This document shows positions 54,800-64,000 of a DNA stretch of 64,000 nt, piece by piece. Source of the stretch: Pseudomonas sp. TH43 (GTDB lineage: Bacteria; Pseudomonadota; Gammaproteobacteria; Pseudomonadales; Pseudomonadaceae); the NCBI RefSeq assembly GCF_016650635.1, contig NZ_JAEKFI010000001.1, positions 62,001 to 126,000 of the forward strand, given 5' to 3'. The notes beneath the pieces were generated by a model, which saw only the letters and a list, made by a program, of their open reading frames with translations, ran no database searches and was not told where the DNA came from. Position 1 is the first letter of the stretch, and every line of letters starts with the position of its first letter. Made by a program: the position numbers and the translations under genes.

Positions 54800-57082
54800 A
54801 TGTCGTACCGCGTCATCAGCATTGTTTTGCTGTTTTTAAGCTGGGGCGCCGTTGCGCAAGAGCCCCTGATTTCCTACACCCGTGATATCCAGCCGATCTT
54901 CACCGAGAAGTGTGTGGCCTGCCATGCGTGCTACGACTCTGCCTGCCAGCTCAACCTTGGCAGCGGCGAAGGCGCGGCCCGTGGCGCCAGCAAGATGCCG
55001 GTCTACGACGGCGAACGCACGCAAGCGGCGCCGACCACCCGACTGTTTTACGACGCCTTCGGCAAACGCGCCTGGCAGCAAAAGGACTTCTATTCCGTAC
55101 TCGACGCGCAGGGCAGCCAGGCGGCGTTGATGGCACGGATGCTGGAGCTGGGCCATAGAACCCCGTTGCAGCCGAATGCCAAACTGCCTGAAGAAATCGT
55201 TCTGGGTTTGAATCGCGCGAATCAATGCGCGATGCCCGCCGAGTTTGACGGCTACGCCGGTGCTCATCCGAAGGAAGGCATGCCGCTGGCCGTGACCGGC
55301 CTGACCGATCAGCAATACCAGACCTTGCAGCGCTGGCTCGCTTCCGGTGCGCCGATTGACGAACAGGGTTTGGCGCCGAGCGCACAAGAGGCGCTGCAAA
55401 TCGTCCAGTGGGAAAACCTGCTCAACAGTCCTGGCGCTCGCCAGAGTCTGGTCGGCCGTTGGCTCTACGAGCACCTGTTCCTCGCGCACATCTATTTCAA
55501 GGATGGCGAGCCGGGGCATTTCTTCCAATGGGTGCGTTCGCGCACGCCGACCGGTCAATCCATCGACCTGATCGCTACTCGCCGCCCCAACGATGATCCG
55601 GGCACACAGGTGTACTACCGCTTGTGGCCGGTGCAAGGGGTGATCGTGCATAAAACCCACATCACTTATCCGCTGAGCGCGGCGAAAATGGCGCGGGTCA
55701 AAAGCCTGTTCTACAGCGGTAACTGGCAGGTCAACGCGTTGCCGGGTTACGGGCCGAACAGCCGCGCCAACCCGTTTGCTACGTTCGAGGCCATTCCGGC
55801 GCAGGCGCGTTACCAGTTCATGCTCGATAACGCCGAATATTTCGTCCGCACCTTCATTCGCGGCCCGGTGTGCCGTGGCCAGATCGCGACCGACGTGATT
55901 CGCGACAACTTCTGGGCGCTGTTCCAGGCCCCGGATCACGACCTGTACATCACCGACCCGAACTATCGCGGCCAGGCCACGCCGTTACTGGCGATGCCGG
56001 GGCAGAACGATGATGTCGGCAGCGTGTTGACCCTGTGGCACAACTACCGCGACAAGCGTAATGAATACGAGGCCCTGCGCCGCGACAGTTACGCCGATCA
56101 ACCAGCGCCGAGCTGGTCGACGCTGTGGGCCGGCAACGACAACGCGCTGCTGAGCATCTTCCGCCACTTCGACAGTGCTTCGGTGACCAAGGGCCTGATC
56201 GGCGAAGTGCCGCAGACGATGTGGTTGTTCGACTATCCCTTGCTTGAACGCACCTATTACCAGTTGGCGGTCAACTTCGACGTGTTCGGCAACGTCTCCC
56301 ATCAGGCGCAGACTCGCCTGTATTTCGACCTGATCCGCAACGGCGCCGAGCAGAACTTCCTGCGCCTGATGCCGGCCGATTCGCGCGAGGACTACCTCGA
56401 CGATTGGTACCAGAGCAGCGGCCAGTTCAAGATGTGGCTGGATTACGAGGCCATTGATGACGACAAACCGACCGCGCTGAAACTCGACGAAAAAGATCCG
56501 AAATACGATTTCGCCATGCAGTTGCTGGCGCGTTACGGCGATCTGAATGCGCGTCCCGATCCGATCAACCGTTGCGACAATGCCTATTGCTCACGGCCGA
56601 ATATCGACCCGGCGTTGCAAAATGCCGAACAGGCGTTGAGCCGCCTTACAGCACGGCCCGCTGCCGGTTTGAAGGTGATCGACCAGTTGCCGGAAGCAAC
56701 CATGCTGCGCATTGAAACGGCCAGCGGCAAACGCGAGGTCTACAGCCTGCTGCGCAATCGCGCGCACAGCAACGTGGCGTTTTTGACGGGGGAGTCGCTG
56801 CGCTATCAACCGGGGCTGGACACGTTGACTATCTATCCGGGCGTGCTAAGCAGTTATCCGAATTTCATCTTCAACATCCCGGCCGATCAGGTGCCGGCAT
56901 TTGTCGATGCCATGGAAAGCGCCAAGGATCAGCCTCAGTTCGAGAAAATCGTCGAACGCTGGGGGATCCGCCGCAGCCATCCGCAGTTCTGGTTGTATTT
57001 CCACGATCTGAGCCAGTACCTGCACGAAACCGACCCGGTGGAAGAGGGCGTGCTGGACATGAACCGCTACGAGAATCTTTGA
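54800..57082 (+). CDS. cti: fatty acid cis/trans isomerase
   Basis: A 760-residue periplasmic haem protein that converts cis- to trans-unsaturated fatty acids in membrane lipids under solvent or heat stress. A signal peptide (VISIVLLFLSWGAVAQ) precedes the c-type haem site C38-V-A-C41-H42 in TEKCVACHACYDS. ATG 54800 (MSYRVIS) is chosen because the signal peptide begins there; the frame upstream to 54737 is unlikely. It is divergent from metH. Confidence 0.95.
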   Translation: MSYRVISIVLLFLSWGAVAQEPLISYTRDIQPIFTEKCVACHACYDSACQLNLGSGEGAARGASKMPVYDGERTQAAPTTRLFYDAFGKRAWQQKDFYSVLDAQGSQAALMARMLELGHRTPLQPNAKLPEEIVLGLNRANQCAMPAEFDGYAGAHPKEGMPLAVTGLTDQQYQTLQRWLASGAPIDEQGLAPSAQEALQIVQWENLLNSPGARQSLVGRWLYEHLFLAHIYFKDGEPGHFFQWVRSRTPTGQSIDLIATRRPNDDPGTQVYYRLWPVQGVIVHKTHITYPLSAAKMARVKSLFYSGNWQVNALPGYGPNSRANPFATFEAIPAQARYQFMLDNAEYFVRTFIRGPVCRGQIATDVIRDNFWALFQAPDHDLYITDPNYRGQATPLLAMPGQNDDVGSVLTLWHNYRDKRNEYEALRRDSYADQPAPSWSTLWAGNDNALLSIFRHFDSASVTKGLIGEVPQTMWLFDYPLLERTYYQLAVNFDVFGNVSHQAQTRLYFDLIRNGAEQNFLRLMPADSREDYLDDWYQSSGQFKMWLDYEAIDDDKPTALKLDEKDPKYDFAMQLLARYGDLNARPDPINRCDNAYCSRPNIDPALQNAEQALSRLTARPAAGLKVIDQLPEATMLRIETASGKREVYSLLRNRAHSNVAFLTGESLRYQPGLDTLTIYPGVLSSYPNFIFNIPADQVPAFVDAMESAKDQPQFEKIVERWGIRRSHPQFWLYFHDLSQYLHETDPVEEGVLDMNRYENL

Positions 57083-57128
57083 TCATTTAAGAGCGTTCTG
57101 CTGTCCCAATTCTGACTAGACCCACATT

Positions 57129-57224
57129 CCCTGTGGGAGCTGGCTTGCCAGCGATGAGGGCGGCCCATTCAACATTTATGCGGCCTGACACTCCGCCATC
57201 GCGGGCAAGCCCGCTCCCACAGGG
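57129..57224. repeat. REP palindrome pair
   Basis: CCCTGTGGGAGCTGGCTTGC (57129-57148) and the opposite arm GCGGGCAAGCCCGCTCCCAC plus AGGG (57201-57224) form an inverted pair with GCGATG and CATCGC inside the arms. It lies between cti and the acyltransferase gene. Confidence 0.8.
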
Positions 57225-57261
57225 TTTAGTGGTATTTCAGGAACTGTGACGGGAGCGCGCG

Positions 57262-58284
57262 ATGTTGATTTCAGTGCAGGCCCTGCGTGCGCTGGCCGCG
57301 TGGACAGTGGTCTGCCATCACTTCATGCAGATTTTCTTCAATTTCGAAGCACGTGGGCCGATCGGCCAGTTGTTCATCGACAAAGGTGCGGTGGGCGTGG
57401 ATATCTTTTTCGTCATCAGTGGCCTGGTGATTTTCCTTTCCACCGAGAATAAACCGCTGCCGCCGGCGCGGTTTCTGTTGTACCGATTGTTTCGCATCGT
57501 CCCGGCGTATTGGCTGTACACCGTGCTGATGGCGTTGCTGGTAGTGTTTGCCCAACCGTTGTTGCCGGATCAGACGGTGGATTGGAACCATCTGCTGCTG
57601 TCCTTGCTGTTTATCCCGACTGAAAACCCCGGCGGCTACGGGATTTACCCGACGCTGAATGTCGGCTGGACGCTCAATTACGAAATGCTCTTCTACGTGC
57701 TATTTGCCTGGGCCCTGCTGTTTCGTTTGCAGGTGCGCCTGCTGGTGGTCGCGGCGCTGCTGTTTGCCGTGAGTCAGGCGTGGACAGGGTTTGGCTGGAT
57801 CAGCGAGTTCTATCGCTCGGACATCGTTTATGAGTTTCTGCTGGGGATCGGCATCGGCATGCTCCATCGTCGGGGCTGGATCGGCGCCGGTCTATGGCTG
57901 CCCCTGGCGGGCATCGTCGCGGCATTGTTGACGATTTATCACTTGGCGCCGGCGCCGAGGCTGCTCAATTGGGGCGTACCGAGTGCGGTGCTGGTGATGT
58001 CGTGCATGGCGCTGGAGCGTTACGTCGAGCGCAGTCGGTTGCTCAAGTTGCTCGGTGATTGCTCCTACTCGGTGTACCTGATGCACGTGCTGGTGTTGTC
58101 GACGGGCGGTTTTCTTGCACGGCGCTATGGCATCAACCCGTATCTGATGTTTGTCGCGTGCGCATTGGCGATCGCAGGCGGTTCATGGCTGAGCTACGAA
58201 TGGGTGGAAAAACGCAGCTACCGTTGGCTCAAGGCTCGGATCGACGGCGAGCCTGACGAGAATCTTTCCCGACAAAAATACTAG
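57262..58284 (+). CDS. acyltransferase family 3 membrane protein
   Basis: A 340-residue multi-pass inner-membrane protein of the acyltransferase 3 family. The early catalytic His is in LRALAAWTVVCHHFMQIF, and VGVDIFFVISGLVIFLST and FLLYRLFRIVPAYWLYT follow; about ten membrane segments are visible. Members acetylate or succinylate surface sugars. No sugar-synthesis genes are nearby, so the target is unknown. GGGAG precedes the ATG. Confidence 0.9.
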   Translation: MLISVQALRALAAWTVVCHHFMQIFFNFEARGPIGQLFIDKGAVGVDIFFVISGLVIFLSTENKPLPPARFLLYRLFRIVPAYWLYTVLMALLVVFAQPLLPDQTVDWNHLLLSLLFIPTENPGGYGIYPTLNVGWTLNYEMLFYVLFAWALLFRLQVRLLVVAALLFAVSQAWTGFGWISEFYRSDIVYEFLLGIGIGMLHRRGWIGAGLWLPLAGIVAALLTIYHLAPAPRLLNWGVPSAVLVMSCMALERYVERSRLLKLLGDCSYSVYLMHVLVLSTGGFLARRYGINPYLMFVACALAIAGGSWLSYEWVEKRSYRWLKARIDGEPDENLSRQKY

Positions 58285-58926
<642 letters not shown>

Positions 58927-58947
58927 GTGGTGTTCGCTGCGGACAAG

Positions 58948-58978
58948 AAAAACGGCACCCCGTGAGTGCCGTTTTTTT
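58948..58978 (+). terminator. rho-independent terminator of nfuA
   Basis: AAACGGCAC and GTGCCGTTT pair around CCCGTGA, followed by a run of seven T. It may also serve the - strand cobM unit because A residues flank the left arm. Confidence 0.9.
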
Positions 58979-59038
58979 ACGCCTGCGATTTATGTGTGGC
59001 TGCCTATTTTGTGGCGAGGGGATTGTGTATAGCGATTT

Positions 59039-59785
59039 TCAGGGTCTGTAGAGGTGTGCATGCCCGGCGCGATACAGCGATGACTCACTGAAAACCTCAC
59101 TCCCCAGCACTCGTCCCACCAGTATCAACGCCGTCCGCCGAAAGCCCTTGGCCTCAACCTTCTCGGCAATATCTTCCAGCGTCCCGACCACCCAATCCTG
59201 ATCCGGCCACGTCGCCCGGTGAATCACCGCGATCGGGCAGTCCGCGCCGTAATGCGGCAGCAGCTCCGCCAGAATCTTCTGCAGATGGTTGACCCCCAGA
59301 TGAATCGCCATGGTCGCGCCATGCTGGGCCAAGTTGCCCAATTCCTCACCCGCTGGCATCGGGGTCTTGTCTGCATAACGGGTCAGAATCACGCTTTGCG
59401 AGACGTCCGGCAGGGTCAGTTCAGCACCCAACAACGCAGCGCACGCCGCTGTGGCTGTTACGCCGGGGATGATTTCGAACGGAATATTCAGCTCGCGCAA
59501 GTAACGAATCTGCTCGCCAATTGCGCCATACAGACTCGGATCCCCTGAATGTACCCTTGCCACATGCTGGCCTTTGGCGTGCGCGGTTTTGATCAGTTCG
59601 ATGATCTGTTCCAGATGCAATTCAGCGCTGTTGACCACGGTTTCAGCCTGATGACCGTCCAGTACCGCCGCAGGCACCAGCGAGCCTGCATAGATGATCA
59701 CCGGGCAACTGCGGATGAGCCGTTGACCTTTGACAGTGATCAATTCCGGGTCGCCGGGGCCGGCGCCGATGAAGTAGACGGTCAT
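59039..59785 (-). CDS. cobM: precorrin-4 C11-methyltransferase
   Basis: A 248-residue SAM-dependent tetrapyrrole methylase of aerobic cobalamin synthesis. Visible motifs: VYFIGAGPGDPELITVKG at the N-terminus, VARVHSGDPSLYGAIGEQ, and PGVTATAACAALLGAELT. It methylates C11 of precorrin-4. ATG 59785 (MTVYF) is chosen over a TTG one codon upstream. It is the last gene of the cbtB-cbtA-cobE-cobM unit. Confidence 0.95.
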   Translation of the reverse strand: MTVYFIGAGPGDPELITVKGQRLIRSCPVIIYAGSLVPAAVLDGHQAETVVNSAELHLEQIIELIKTAHAKGQHVARVHSGDPSLYGAIGEQIRYLRELNIPFEIIPGVTATAACAALLGAELTLPDVSQSVILTRYADKTPMPAGEELGNLAQHGATMAIHLGVNHLQKILAELLPHYGADCPIAVIHRATWPDQDWVVGTLEDIAEKVEAKGFRRTALILVGRVLGSEVFSESSLYRAGHAHLYRP

Positions 59786-59866
59786 CAAGAAATCCTGTGA
59801 AAAACGGGGCAGGGCAATGCTTCAGATGAAGATTGCTCATGATCAATGGCGGGGATTATCGGGGTT

Positions 59867-60280
59867 TTATGCAGCGCCGGCCAATGCCAAGGTCGCTTGA
59901 GCGTATTTTTGCCGGGAAATCAGCAGTTTTGCCGGTGCCTGGATCATCTGTTCAGCGAGTGCCAGTGCAGCACTCTCGGCAACGCCATAACAACCGGTGC
60001 GCTCGAAAGCGATTTGCGAATGATGGCTGAGTCGTTGCTGGTAACTGGCCAATTCTTCGCTGCTGAAGTACAGCAAGGGCAGGGCCAGTTGCGTGGCGAG
60101 TTCCTGCAAACCGGGCTCATCGCGCTTCAGGTCGATACTGGCCAAAGCCTTGACCGCTTCCAGCTCGATGCGGTGCGCCTGCAAAGCCTGGTCGAGTAAC
60201 GCGCGCAACGTGCTGGCGGGGCAGCCGCGCTGGCAGCCCAGGCCGACCACAAAGGTCGGCGCTGTGCTGTCATTGGTCAT
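59867..60280 (-). CDS. cobE: CobE (CbiG C-terminal-like) cobalamin biosynthesis protein
   Basis: A 137-residue protein of the CobE/CbiG C-terminal family (FVVGLGCQRGCPASTLRALL, ELATQLALPLLYFSSEELASY, GVAESAALALA). CobE is needed in the aerobic pathway but its reaction is not defined. Its ATG overlaps the cbtA stop by 4 bases. It is followed after 81 bases by cobM. Confidence 0.9.
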   Translation of the reverse strand: MTNDSTAPTFVVGLGCQRGCPASTLRALLDQALQAHRIELEAVKALASIDLKRDEPGLQELATQLALPLLYFSSEELASYQQRLSHHSQIAFERTGCYGVAESAALALAEQMIQAPAKLLISRQKYAQATLALAGAA

Positions 60281-60978
60281 GCGTGGTATTGACCGTCGCT
60301 TTTGCGGCGGAACAACCAGGCGCTGATCAGGCCCAAGGCCAGCCAGAACGCCACGTTGGTCAACTGCGAAGCGATTTTGAACTGAGCTTCCAATGCTTCT
60401 GGAGCGAGCATCGAATGCACTTCCGGCTGCGGTGCGCCGATCACATGCGGGACGGCAAGAATCGCCACGCCGAGGATTTTCATCAGCCAGTGACGGCTGA
60501 ACGCAATCAACGACAGGCCGACAGCGGTTGAGGCGGCCGTGCCGATCCACCACATCTGTCGCGACGCCAGATCAGCGGCAGCGGTGCCCGGCAATTCCGG
60601 CGGCAGGCCCAGAGTCGGCGCCAGAACGAAAGTCGCGTAACCGGCCAGGCCCCAGAGCAGACCTTGCGAGGTTTTGGTCGGTGCGCGCAGGGTGTAGAGA
60701 CCCGCGAGCATCAGGGCGAAACCAACGGCCACCACCAGATTGCCGCCCGTGGTCGAAACCACGCGCTGCCAGCCGTTTTCCGGCTCCCAGGCTTCGGCAT
60801 CATGAGTGTGCGCAGCGGCGCCGGCGGCGTGTTCGTGAACTTCAGCCACGGGTTCGGATTTCTCGAAGGTCTCGGCCTGCAGAATCAGCGGCGAGACCCA
60901 GAAACTTTGCAGCAGCGTGAGGAGCAGGGCGGCCAACAGGCCGGTGAAACCTGCGGTTTGCGCAATTCGCTTGATCAT
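60277..60978 (-). CDS. cbtA: CbtA cobalt transporter subunit
   Basis: A 233-residue membrane protein with about five or six membrane segments (GFTGLLAALLLTLLQSFWVSP, LVVAVGFALMLAGLYTL, LLWGLAGYATFVLAPTLGLPPELPG). A His-rich periplasmic loop (EVHEHAAGAAAHTHDAEAW) is likely to bind cobalt. CbtAB is a predicted cobalt uptake system under cobalamin riboswitch control. ATG 60978. Confidence 0.93.
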   Translation of the reverse strand: MIKRIAQTAGFTGLLAALLLTLLQSFWVSPLILQAETFEKSEPVAEVHEHAAGAAAHTHDAEAWEPENGWQRVVSTTGGNLVVAVGFALMLAGLYTLRAPTKTSQGLLWGLAGYATFVLAPTLGLPPELPGTAAADLASRQMWWIGTAASTAVGLSLIAFSRHWLMKILGVAILAVPHVIGAPQPEVHSMLAPEALEAQFKIASQLTNVAFWLALGLISAWLFRRKSDGQYHA

Positions 60979-60989
60979 GTCGACAGGTC

Positions 60990-61187
60990 TCAGTGGCACG
61001 GGAACGCGGCGCTGTGGCGGGTATCGTGGGCGGCGTTGTGCACCGCTTCGATGTGCGAGAAACCGGCGAAGTAGACCAGACTGGCGCCGAGGATCGACGC
61101 GAAGATGGCAGCGCCAAGGCATTGGCTCAGTGTGGCGGTGCTGGTGATTTTGTCCGTGTTGCTGCCGGTGCTGCTGATGATCGACAT
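60990..61187 (-). CDS. cbtB: CbtB cobalt transporter subunit
   Basis: A 65-residue membrane protein with one helix (LGAAIFASILGASLVYFAGF) and the CbtB C-terminal metal motif (HNAAHDTRHSAAFPCH). It lies 11 bases before cbtA and is the first gene downstream of the - strand cobalamin riboswitch. GAGGGAAG precedes the ATG. Confidence 0.94.
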   Translation of the reverse strand: MSIISSTGSNTDKITSTATLSQCLGAAIFASILGASLVYFAGFSHIEAVHNAAHDTRHSAAFPCH

Positions 61188-61324
61188 GGCGCTTCCCTCT
61201 GGAGTGTCAGCGGGTGAATCGAGCGCATGAAAACCCCTGCGGGTCTGGCTCGCAGAGGTTCGAACAGCGCCCGCCCACCGCGGGTTTGTTATGTTCAGGC
61301 CGCACAAAGTGCGGGCTGTGTGTT

Positions 61325-61513
61325 GCGGGCCGGTCTCCGGGCTCACGAGGGGTTGGCGTCTGGCCGACCTGCAAGCATCACCTTCCCATGCCTTGTTGGC
61401 ACAGTGGATCTGACGCTTCGCTCGCTTACCGTTGCGGGGGCAGCACCGGACTGACATGGGCTTGAGTAAAGCACATGATTCACCGGTTTCCCGTTTCACC
61501 CTGTGAAGGGCAC
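61325..61513 (-). ncRNA. cobalamin riboswitch upstream of cbtB
   Basis: On the - strand the conserved core GCTGCCCCCGCAACGGTAA (61427-61444 region) is followed by the 3' conserved segment GAGCCCGGAGACCGGCCC (61328-61344). The 5' part includes GGGTGCCCTTCACAGGGTGA. Order and spacing fit the AdoCbl riboswitch, which turns off expression when cobalamin is abundant. The target is cbtB-cbtA-cobE-cobM. Confidence 0.9.
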
Positions 61514-61560
61514 CCGTAACAAGTTGTGTAGGAGAGCATGAGGGGGGATTTGAGTCAATT

Positions 61561-62458
61561 GGGGGGGGGCAGATCCGTTGCTGCGGTAACGACTGCTTAG
61601 GGTTTCGCCCTGACGGCGAGTCACCTTTTCCAAACGCCGAAAAGGTAACCCAAAAGGCTTTACCCTGACGTACGGCCCTCGCTGTGGCTCGGGTTCCTTC
61701 GCTGCGGGATCGATCCGGGCGCATCGCCTACGGTTTGCTGCGCTGCACCTCCTCTCGATGCATTTGGCTGCGCCAAACGGTCGCTGCGCTACCACCCCCG
61801 GATCAATCCCTCCACTCAGCCTGCCGACGGGCCTTCTAGATCAAGAGCGGTACTCGAGCTAACGCTCATTGTGTTGAGTGGGGCGGCATGCGCCGCGTTT
61901 GGGGGTGTACTCGTTTTTTTTGGCAGCGATGGCGGCCTGACAGCCGACCAGTCTCTGGCGGGTGGGCCTGGCTCAAATTGTGGGAGGGGCTTGCTCCCGA
62001 ATGCGGCCTGACAGCCGACCTGTTTCTGCCGGTTGTACTCGACCCCTGTGGGAGCTGGCTTGCCAGCGATGGCGGCCTGACAGCCGACCAAGCTCTGGCA
62101 GGTGTACCCATTCCCTGTATGAGCTGCTGAAGGCTGCGATCTTTTGATCTGCTCTGGCTCTGGCTCTGGCTTTGCTTTTGATTTTTTGCCCCTTCGGCAG
62201 GCCGAGCGGAGGTGTTCATCGGGGGGTTAGGCGCGCAGCGCCGTTTGGCGAAGCCAAACACATCGAGAGGAGGTGCAGCGCAGCAAACCGTAGGCGATGC
62301 CCCCGGATGGACACCGTAGCGAGGGAACACTGAGCCTCAGCGAAGTGCCGTACGCCAGGGGCAAAGCCTTTTGCTTACTTTTCGGCGTTTGGAAAAGTGA
62401 GTCGCTGTAAGAGCGAAACCGCCAGCGGCAGCTCCCGCAGCAACGGATATGCCCCCAA
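61561..62458. repeat. pair of roughly 270-bp imperfect inverted repeats with a 355-bp spacer
   Basis: The left arm is 61561-61832 and the right arm 62188-62458. In the same orientation both read ATCCGTTGCTGCGG, then CTTTTCCAAACGCCGAAAAG, then GCATCGCCTACGGTTTGCTG, then GCACCTCCTCTCGATG, then GCCAAACGG. The spacer has three copies of GCGGCCTGACAGCCGACC (about 61932, 62003 and 62072) with REP halves between. I see no gene in 61514-62502; open frames here are not protein-like. The region lies exactly between the two cobalamin riboswitches. Confidence 0.85.
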
Positions 62459-62502
62459 TCCAAACATTGACCGGTCACCACCCGATGCGTAGCCTTGCGC
62501 AT

Positions 62503-62690
62503 TCGAGGTTCTTCGGCCGATGCCGAAGCTAAGAAGGGAACGCGGTCAATGCCGCGGCTGCCCCCGCAACTGTGAACGGTGATGTTCGTTGCCACGCCAC
62601 TGCCAGCTCAATCGATGAGCCAGCGGGAAGGCGCAACGAATGCCAGGCCCAAGCCCTGAACGCCGTCAGCCAGGAGACCTGCCTCGTCAC
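62503..62690 (+). ncRNA. cobalamin riboswitch upstream of cobW
   Basis: On the + strand AAGGGAACGCGGT is followed by the core GCTGCCCCCGCAACTGTGA (62557-62575), GGGAAGGCGCAACGA, and the 3' segment GTCAGCCAGGAGACCTGCC (about 62665-62683). This is the AdoCbl aptamer pattern. It should control cobW and cobN. Confidence 0.92.
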
Positions 62691-62799
62691 AGATTCTCAC
62701 TACAACCGGGCGGGGTGATCCGGTGGCGAACGCTTCCGGCGCGCACGCGCGTTGCCGGTTCTCGTCCCGTATGCCCGCCGCTTGCCAAAGGGCATACCG

Positions 62800-63873
62800 A
62801 TGAAAACACTGGCCAAACTCCCCGTCACCATCGTCACCGGCTTCCTCGGCTCGGGCAAAACCACACTGTTGCGCCACATGCTCGACAACGCTCAGGGCCG
62901 TCGCATCGCGGTGATCGTCAACGAATTTGGCGAACTGGGCATCGACGGTGAAATCCTCAAGCAATGCACCATCGGCTGCACCGAAGAAGAAGCCACCGGT
63001 CGCGTCTACGAACTGGCCAACGGCTGCCTGTGCTGCACCGTCCAGGAAGAGTTCTTCCCGGTAATGCGCGAACTGGTTGCCCGTCGCGGCGACCTTGACC
63101 ATATCCTCATCGAAACCTCGGGCCTGGCCCTGCCAAAACCACTGGTGCAAGCGTTCCAGTGGCCGGAAATCCGCAGCGCCTGCACCGTCGACGCAGTGAT
63201 CACTGTGGTCGACAGCCCGGCCGTGGCCGCGGGCACCTTCGCCGCGTTCCCGGATCAGGTCGACGCCCAGCGCAAACTGGACCCGAACCTCGACCACGAA
63301 TCGCCACTGCACGAGCTGTTCGCCGACCAACTGGCCAGCGCCGACCTGGTGATCCTCAACAAGGCCGACCAGACCAGCCCGGAAGACCTCGCTCGCGTAC
63401 GCCTCGAAGTCGCCGAAGAACTGCCGCCTGCGGTGAAAATCATCGAAGCGAGCAACGGTCGCGTGCCGCTGGACGTGTTGATCGGCCTCGGCGCCGGTTC
63501 GGAAGAACACATCGACAGTCGCCACAGCCATCACGATCATCACCACGGTGAAGGCGATGACGATCACGATGACCATGATCACGACGCCTTCGATTCGATC
63601 TCCATCGAACTGCCACAGGCCGACGAAAGCTTGCTGCTCGACGCGCTGACGCAATTGGTGGTCAAGCACGGCATCCTCCGTGTCAAAGGTTTTGCCGCGA
63701 TCCCGAACAAACCGATGCGCCTGTTGATTCAGGGCGTGGGCACGCGTTTCGACAAGCATTTCGACCGTCAGTGGGGCGCCGATGAGGCGCGCGTCACGCG
63801 TCTGGTGTTGATCGGTCAGGAGCTCGACGCCGCGCAACTCGAAGCGCAACTGCGCGCCGCGCTCAGCGTTTAA
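62800..63873 (+). CDS. cobW: CobW-type metal chaperone GTPase
   Basis: A 357-residue G3E GTPase. The P-loop is GFLGSGKTT (14-22), the metal-binding C-x-C-C is C76, C78, C79 in NGCLCC, and the base-recognition motif is NKAD (LVILNKADQTS). A His/Asp-rich stretch (HSHHDHHHGEGDDDHDDHDH) precedes the C-terminal CobW_C domain. It is thought to deliver cobalt to cobaltochelatase CobNST. It lies 3 bases before cobN and after the riboswitch. ATG 62800 begins MKTLAKLP; the frame open from 62752 is not used. Confidence 0.95.
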   Translation: MKTLAKLPVTIVTGFLGSGKTTLLRHMLDNAQGRRIAVIVNEFGELGIDGEILKQCTIGCTEEEATGRVYELANGCLCCTVQEEFFPVMRELVARRGDLDHILIETSGLALPKPLVQAFQWPEIRSACTVDAVITVVDSPAVAAGTFAAFPDQVDAQRKLDPNLDHESPLHELFADQLASADLVILNKADQTSPEDLARVRLEVAEELPPAVKIIEASNGRVPLDVLIGLGAGSEEHIDSRHSHHDHHHGEGDDDHDDHDHDAFDSISIELPQADESLLLDALTQLVVKHGILRVKGFAAIPNKPMRLLIQGVGTRFDKHFDRQWGADEARVTRLVLIGQELDAAQLEAQLRAALSV

Positions 63874-63876
63874 GCC

Positions 63877-64000
63877 ATGCACCTGCTCAGGACCCAGCCC
63901 GGCGGTTTCGTTTCGGATGACAACATTGCCGACCTTGGCCAAACCCCCGCCGAGTTGGTGATCCTGTGCAGCGGCGACTCCAGCCTGGCGCTGCTCGCCG
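63877..64000 (+). CDS. cobN: cobaltochelatase subunit CobN, 5' end only
   Basis: The frame begins MHLLRTQPGGFVSDDNIADL and runs off the window after 41 codons. This N-terminus and the position right after cobW are typical of CobN, the large subunit that inserts cobalt into hydrogenobyrinate diamide. Only the start is visible, so integrity cannot be judged. Confidence 0.85.
   Translation, partial: MHLLRTQPGGFVSDDNIADLGQTPAELVILCSGDSSLALLA

Noticed and set aside
61866..62595. Open frames in the region between the two riboswitches as genes
   Set aside because: They run through REP halves, inverted-repeat arms and the riboswitch, and have no protein-like pattern or ribosome site.

Overview
The window is chromosomal DNA of a fluorescent-group Pseudomonas. 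I infer this from codon use, the many Pseudomonas-type REP palindromes, and the gene content: cti, sohB, nfuA, metH, cysI with its DUF934 partner, and the aerobic cob genes with cbtAB. No rRNA or tRNA gene was seen. The window opens inside an IS3-family element and closes inside cobN.

Layout. 1-4.5 kb is a mobile and repeat region. An IS3-family element is followed by a tandem array of 244-274 bp units, which an IS256-family element (8-bp target duplication) has split. The last array unit runs into the start codon of a UvrA paralogue (4.5-7.1 kb). 7.3-12.7 kb (- strand) is a translationally coupled stressosome-type operon, rsbR-rsbS-rsbT-rsbX-like, followed by a histidine kinase and a hybrid kinase. 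13-14.6 kb has small stress-type proteins, and then an array of seven 55-bp REP units. 15-20 kb (- strand) carries a LysR regulator, a fatty-acid-hydroxylase/SRPBCC fusion with a lactonase-like partner, and an orphan HypX-like CO-forming maturase.

20.3-34.7 kb reads as one envelope uptake locus: ECF sigma factor, FecR anti-sigma, a TonB receptor with an STN signalling domain, a second TonB receptor, and a yejABEF-type peptide ABC importer. A RES/Xre toxin-antitoxin pair sits between the receptors. Both receptors carry the same promoter-like element at exactly the same distance from their ATG, so one sigma factor probably drives both. 34.7-37.6 kb looks like a type VI secretion cargo island: a PAAR protein, a putative effector with a caspase-like His/Cys dyad pattern, and two related membrane-anchored putative immunity proteins.

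37.6-44 kb is mainly housekeeping (SCP2 and histidine phosphatase, sohB, cysI, a periplasmic binding protein, small membrane proteins). 44.1-50.9 kb is one very large LRR/NEL-type E3 ubiquitin ligase effector gene broken by a single-base frameshift. 50.9-58.9 kb holds metH, cti, an acyltransferase and nfuA. 59-64 kb is cobalamin synthesis: cobM-cobE-cbtA-cbtB on the - strand and cobW-cobN on the + strand. Each arm has its own cobalamin riboswitch, and a pair of roughly 270-bp inverted repeats lies between them.
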